Positions 60,928 to 64,000 of a DNA stretch of 64,000 nucleotides are shown in pieces. The stretch covers positions 175,898 through 239,897 of the forward strand of contig NZ_DATESC010000002.1 in assembly GCF_035271045.1 (NCBI RefSeq), in the 5' to 3' direction. A program made the position numbers and the translations under genes. This stretch comes from Marinospirillum sp035271045 (GTDB lineage: Bacteria; Pseudomonadota; Gammaproteobacteria; Pseudomonadales; Halomonadaceae). How positions within the stretch are numbered: position 1 is the first letter of the stretch; each line of letters begins with the position of its first letter. Below the pieces are notes generated by a model. That model was not told the DNA's origin, did no database searches, and worked only from the letters and a program-made list of their open reading frames with translations.

Positions 60928-61281
60928 ATGACCTCTGTCGTAAGTTTCACGCCGCAACCGCTATTAGTAACCCCCGCTGCTGTAAAAAAAGTACAAAAAC
61001 TGGTTGAAGAAGAGCAGAATTCTGAGTTGAGTTTGCGTGTTTATGTTACAGGCGGTGGCTGCTCAGGTTTTCAATATGGTTTTGATTTTGACGATCAAAT
61101 ACAGCCTGATGACACCGTCATAGAAGAGCAGGGTGTACGTTTTTTGTTGGATGAGTTAAGTTATCCGTATCTAACGGGTTCAACTGTTGATTATGTTGAA
61201 GGTTTAGACGGTGCGCGATTTATTATTGTTAACCCTAATGCTTCGACGACTTGTGGTTGTGGTTCGTCTTTTTCTATCTAA
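60928..61281 (+). CDS. erpA: Iron-sulfur cluster insertion protein ErpA
   Basis: A 117-residue A-type carrier that delivers Fe-S clusters to target enzymes, including IspG. The three ligand Cys residues are in VTGGGCSGFQYGF near residue 48 and in TTCGCGSSF near 112-114. It has its own upstream region of 129 bases. It converges on anmK with only 14 bases between, and I see no terminator in that gap. Confidence 0.95.
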   Translation: MTSVVSFTPQPLLVTPAAVKKVQKLVEEEQNSELSLRVYVTGGGCSGFQYGFDFDDQIQPDDTVIEEQGVRFLLDELSYPYLTGSTVDYVEGLDGARFIIVNPNASTTCGCGSSFSI

Positions 61282-61295
61282 CGGCTATCTATTGG

Positions 61296-62417
61296 CTAGG
61301 CTGGATAAAAACCGCCTAATACTCTTTCTCCTTTAGCTCCCGTTACACTGGGTAAGTTGCCACTTTTATGATTACAGTGGCACCAAGCCAGCCAAGCAAA
61401 AGCGGCTGCTTCAACATCTTGCGGTGGTATGCCCAGCTTTTCAGTTGAGGCTAGCTGGCGCGGTGCGGCTAAAGTAGCAATTCTTTCAATTAAAAATGTG
61501 TTCTGCCAGCCACCACCGCCAACAAAAAGTTCAGCCTCTGCTTTAGGGTCAATGAGTGTTATTTGATCAACTAAAGAAACAGCAGTTAATTCAACCAAGG
61601 TTCTTAATATATCGACTGGCTGAAACGCTTCTTCTGGGTATTTAGCTAATAAACCTGCCAACCATTCAGGATTAAATTTCTCCCTTCCAGTGCTTTTAGG
61701 TGGCGCTTTTGCAAAGTATTCATCCGCTAATGCTTTGTTTAATAAAACTGGAATAACTTGCCCACTGGCTGCTTGTACGCCGTTGTGATCAAAGGGCAAC
61801 TGCCAATGTTGTTGATACCAAGCATCCAATAGTAAATTAGCTGGACCAGTATCAAAGCCTGTGACTGGCTGTTGCGGATTTTTTGGTAAAAAGGTTAAGT
61901 TAGCAATACCGCCTAAATTAATAATAATCCTATCTTTAGACGTTGAGCGAAACACGCTGTTATGAAAAGCCGGTACTAAAGGTGCTGCTTGCCCACCAGC
62001 TGCTAAATCCCTTCTTCTAAAGTCAGCAACAATGTTTTGCCCTGTTAATTCTGCCAATAAGCTGGGATTAAGTAACTGCAAGGTGTAGCTAGGCAATAAA
62101 TTAGGCTGATGTTCTAGTGTTTGTCCGTGGCAACCCATTGCAAAAGGCCGTTGTTCAGCAGGAATATTTGCTAAAAGCTGTAAAGCGCAATCAGCATATA
62201 GCCTTGTTAAACCATCTTCTGCTTCGGCTAGCTGGCGAAAAGTTAGTGTTTCAGAATGTGCTAAAAAAGTTAGCAGTGCTTTAAGTGGGCTGGGTAAGTT
62301 AATAGAACAGCGTTTAATGCGTTGTGGATTTAGACCAGCGGCATCAAATGCCACTAAAACACCATCAACAGCATCTAGGCTAGTACCCGACATCATGCCT
62401 ATAAAATTGCTGTTCAT
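61296..62417 (-). CDS. anmK: Anhydro-N-acetylmuramic acid kinase
   Basis: A 373-residue sugar kinase recycling peptidoglycan 1,6-anhydro-MurNAc to MurNAc-6-phosphate. Motifs are FIGMMSGTSLDAVDGVLVAF at the N-terminus, CHGQTLEHQP near residue 95, IINLGGIANLTFLP near 164, GFDTGPANLLLDAW near 185 and VGGGGWQNTFLIERIA near 298. It is divergent from tyrS. The M23 peptidase gene found between them in Pseudomonas is absent. Confidence 0.95.
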   Translation of the reverse strand: MNSNFIGMMSGTSLDAVDGVLVAFDAAGLNPQRIKRCSINLPSPLKALLTFLAHSETLTFRQLAEAEDGLTRLYADCALQLLANIPAEQRPFAMGCHGQTLEHQPNLLPSYTLQLLNPSLLAELTGQNIVADFRRRDLAAGGQAAPLVPAFHNSVFRSTSKDRIIINLGGIANLTFLPKNPQQPVTGFDTGPANLLLDAWYQQHWQLPFDHNGVQAASGQVIPVLLNKALADEYFAKAPPKSTGREKFNPEWLAGLLAKYPEEAFQPVDILRTLVELTAVSLVDQITLIDPKAEAELFVGGGGWQNTFLIERIATLAAPRQLASTEKLGIPPQDVEAAAFAWLAWCHCNHKSGNLPSVTGAKGERVLGGFYPA

Positions 62418-62447
62418 TTAATGCGTCCTTAAAGGAGTTGGCTAGGG

Positions 62448-62475
62448 TTAACAAGTTATTTTTGAGTGGTATACT
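62448..62475 (+). promoter_or_regulatory. Probable tyrS promoter
   Basis: TTAACA (62448-62453), a 16-base spacer and TATACT (62470-62475) give a reasonable sigma-70 promoter about 65 bases before tyrS. This is a consensus match only. Confidence 0.5.
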
Positions 62476-62539
62476 TTGCCACAATTTTTATAGCTTTGTT
62501 ATTTTTACGGTTATTTACACAAAAATTTAAGGAATGGTA

Positions 62540-63739
62540 ATGAATAAGCAGCAAGCAGCATTAGATATTATTCGCCGTGGTACGCACGAGATTTTAGTTG
62601 AAGACGAGCTAATTAAGAAGTTAGCAGAAAATCGACCGCTTAGAGTAAAAGCAGGATTTGACCCTACCGCGCCCGATCTACACCTAGGTCACACTGTGCT
62701 TATTAATAAATTGCGTCAGCTGCAAGATTTAGGTCATACCATCTTATTCTTGATTGGTGATTTTACTGGGCGAATTGGCGACCCTTCTGGTAAAAACGTG
62801 ACGCGCAAGCCTTTAACAGAAGCACAGGTGATGGAAAATGCACAAACTTATAAAGAACAAGTTTTTAAAGTGCTTGACCCAGTTAAAACACAAGTCGTGT
62901 TTAACTCTGAATGGATGAGTAAAATGTCAGCAGCAGACCTTATTGGTTTAGCTGCTCAGCAAACAGTAGCGCGTATGCTAGAACGTGACGATTTTGAAAA
63001 GCGCTATAAAGGTAATCAACCCATTGCCATTCACGAATTTTTATACCCTTTAATTCAAGGTTATGACTCAGTAGCAATGCAAGCTGATATTGAATTGGGT
63101 GGAACTGACCAAAAGTTTAATCTGCTGATGGGGCGTGAATTACAAAAAGGTCACAGTCTACAACCGCAAGTAGTTATTACTATGCCTTTGTTAGAAGGTT
63201 TAGACGGTGTACAAAAAATGTCTAAATCGTTAGGTAACTATGTTGGCATTGATGAAGCACCGGGCGTTATGTTTAATAAGCTTGTCTCTATGCCCGACAG
63301 TTTGATTTGGCGTTATTTTGAATTACTTTCTTTTCGTAGCCTAGAAGAGATTGAGCAGTTAAAAGAAGATATGGCACAGGGTATGAACCCACGCGACATT
63401 AAAATTTTATTAGCACGCGAATTAATCGAACGCTTTCATGGTGTAGAAGCCGCTGCTAACGCTCATAAATCAGCAGGTAACCGTTTAGAAGAAGGTGAGC
63501 TGCCTGAAAATTTACCAGAAGTCGATGTTGATTTAGAAGGTGAAGCTGACTTGCCGATCGTAGCAGTGATTAACCGTGCCGGTTTAACCAATAACAGCGC
63601 CCAAGCAAAAGATGCCGTAAAGCGTGGCGCAGTAAAAGTTGATCATTTAGTGGTTAGCGATGATTGCCGCCTAGTTAAAGGTAGCGAACACGTTATACAG
63701 GTTGGTAAGAAAACCTATGCTAAAGTACGTCTAATTTAG
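62540..63739 (+). CDS. tyrS: Tyrosyl-tRNA synthetase
   Basis: A 399-residue class I synthetase. The HIGH motif appears as DLHLGHTVL near residue 49 and KMSKS as VQKMSKSLGNY near 232. The catalytic domain is followed by an S4 RNA-binding domain (about 335-399, GLTNNSAQAKDAVKRGAVKVDH). I start at ATG 62540 because AAGGA lies 6 bases upstream; ATG 62534 would sit directly on that site. The form lacking an extended anticodon domain matches TyrZ-like enzymes of Pseudomonas. Confidence 0.96.
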   Translation: MNKQQAALDIIRRGTHEILVEDELIKKLAENRPLRVKAGFDPTAPDLHLGHTVLINKLRQLQDLGHTILFLIGDFTGRIGDPSGKNVTRKPLTEAQVMENAQTYKEQVFKVLDPVKTQVVFNSEWMSKMSAADLIGLAAQQTVARMLERDDFEKRYKGNQPIAIHEFLYPLIQGYDSVAMQADIELGGTDQKFNLLMGRELQKGHSLQPQVVITMPLLEGLDGVQKMSKSLGNYVGIDEAPGVMFNKLVSMPDSLIWRYFELLSFRSLEEIEQLKEDMAQGMNPRDIKILLARELIERFHGVEAAANAHKSAGNRLEEGELPENLPEVDVDLEGEADLPIVAVINRAGLTNNSAQAKDAVKRGAVKVDHLVVSDDCRLVKGSEHVIQVGKKTYAKVRLI

Positions 63740-63776
63740 CTTAAACCATTATTTTTAGATTATTTACAAAAAGCAC

Positions 63777-63804
63777 TTGCATCTTTTAAAATTGTGCCTA
63801 TAAT
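63777..63804 (+). promoter_or_regulatory. Strong promoter P1, probably of an rRNA operon
   Basis: TTGCAT (63777-63782), a 16-base spacer and a perfect TATAAT (63799-63804) are followed by the GC-rich discriminator GCGCCTC, typical of stringently controlled rRNA promoters. An AT-rich stretch upstream (TTTTTAGATTATTTACAAAAA) could be an UP element. The stretch 63740-64000 contains no protein gene. Confidence 0.75.
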
Positions 63805-63931
63805 GCGCCTCTCTTGTCAGGGAGCACTTAGCAATAAGCGCTGTAGCAATCACTGGCAAGGGGTGTAACTGGTTGTTTTTAATATACTTTCTTTTTGTCT
63901 AAGCGGTTTAAAAAGAATTTAAAAATAACCC

Positions 63932-63959
63932 TTGACACTGAAGCGAAACGCTGTAGAAT
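63932..63959 (+). promoter_or_regulatory. Strong promoter P2, probably of an rRNA operon
   Basis: A perfect TTGACA (63932-63937), a 16-base spacer and TAGAAT (63954-63959) follow an A-rich tract (TTTAAAAAGAATTTAAAAATAA), suggesting an UP element. The tandem pair downstream of tyrS fits the Pseudomonas order tyrS-16S rRNA. The rRNA itself would lie beyond the right edge, so the target gene is inferred. Confidence 0.75.
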
Positions 63960-64000
63960 TCGCTTCCTGATTCGGCAAGTTGTTCAGTTAAGCCACTTGC

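Noticed and set aside
1..64000. CRISPR arrays, prophage, insertion sequences or integrons
   Set aside because: No regularly spaced direct repeats, transposase, integrase or phage structural genes were seen; the content is housekeeping genes in a conserved order.

Overview
The window looks like an ordinary, gene-dense stretch of a gammaproteobacterial chromosome with moderate to low GC. The gene order points to the Pseudomonadales/Oceanospirillales side of the class. From memory, Pseudomonas shows the same strings: gpmI-rhodanese-secB; gshB-tonB-yqgE-ruvX-pyrR-pyrB-pyrC'; pyrE-crc-rph; ubiC-ubiA; dksA-cbrX-cbrA-cbrB-crcZ-pcnB-folK-panB-panC-panD; and argC-DUF6776-bactofilin-erpA-anmK-tyrS-rRNA. 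Several genes usual in those strings are missing here (grxC, amtB, gluQ, the M23 peptidase next to anmK), so this is a relative of Pseudomonas rather than a member. The genus cannot be fixed from the sequence alone. I saw no phage, insertion sequence, integron or CRISPR array.

Layout. 0-10.4 kb: glycolysis (gpmI, cut by the left edge), protein export (secB), rRNA methylation, glutathione synthesis, TonB, the pyrR-pyrB-pyrC' pyrimidine group and an HD-GYP protein. 10.4-21.8 kb: PII protein, ubiK, comM, a CBS/PAS protein, metF, a permease, a TRAP transporter, rluA, and ahcY behind an S-adenosylhomocysteine riboswitch. 21.8-30.1 kb: chemoreceptor, trmB, thiG/thiS, pyrE, crc, rph, yicC and tRNA-Arg(CCG). 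30.1-37.6 kb: thiol-redox pair (TlpA-like, DsbG-like), ubiC-ubiA, a response regulator, a thioesterase and gabD. 37.8-42 kb: heat-shock operon grpE-dnaK-dnaJ with a clear sigma-32 promoter. 42-47.4 kb: thiolase and pcnB-folK-panB-panC-panD. 47.4-53.4 kb: the CbrA/CbrB two-component system with a long non-coding gap and dksA. 53.5-58.3 kb: a kinase fusion and hemJ-thiD-thiE-hemL. 58.5-64 kb: argC, bactofilin, erpA, anmK, tyrS, then two strong tandem promoters that probably drive an rRNA operon beyond the right edge.

The most interesting feature is a carbon-catabolite-repression circuit that is nearly complete within this window. The 786-base gap between cbrB and pcnB holds no credible protein gene. 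On the minus strand it has a sigma-54 promoter (TGGCAC-N5-TCGCT), an IHF consensus just upstream, TGTTAC/GTAACA-type half-sites further upstream, and a perfect intrinsic terminator about 0.5 kb downstream. The transcript between them would carry at least nine A-rich AAnAAnAA clusters, the signature of Hfq/Crc decoy RNAs. This is a CrcZ-type small RNA by position, promoter class and motif content. The Crc protein itself is encoded at 27.5-28.2 kb beside pyrE and rph, as in Pseudomonas, with two exonuclease III active-site residues changed. CbrA, a transporter-like sensor kinase, and CbrB, its sigma-54 activator, complete the set. Hfq is the only expected partner not in the window.
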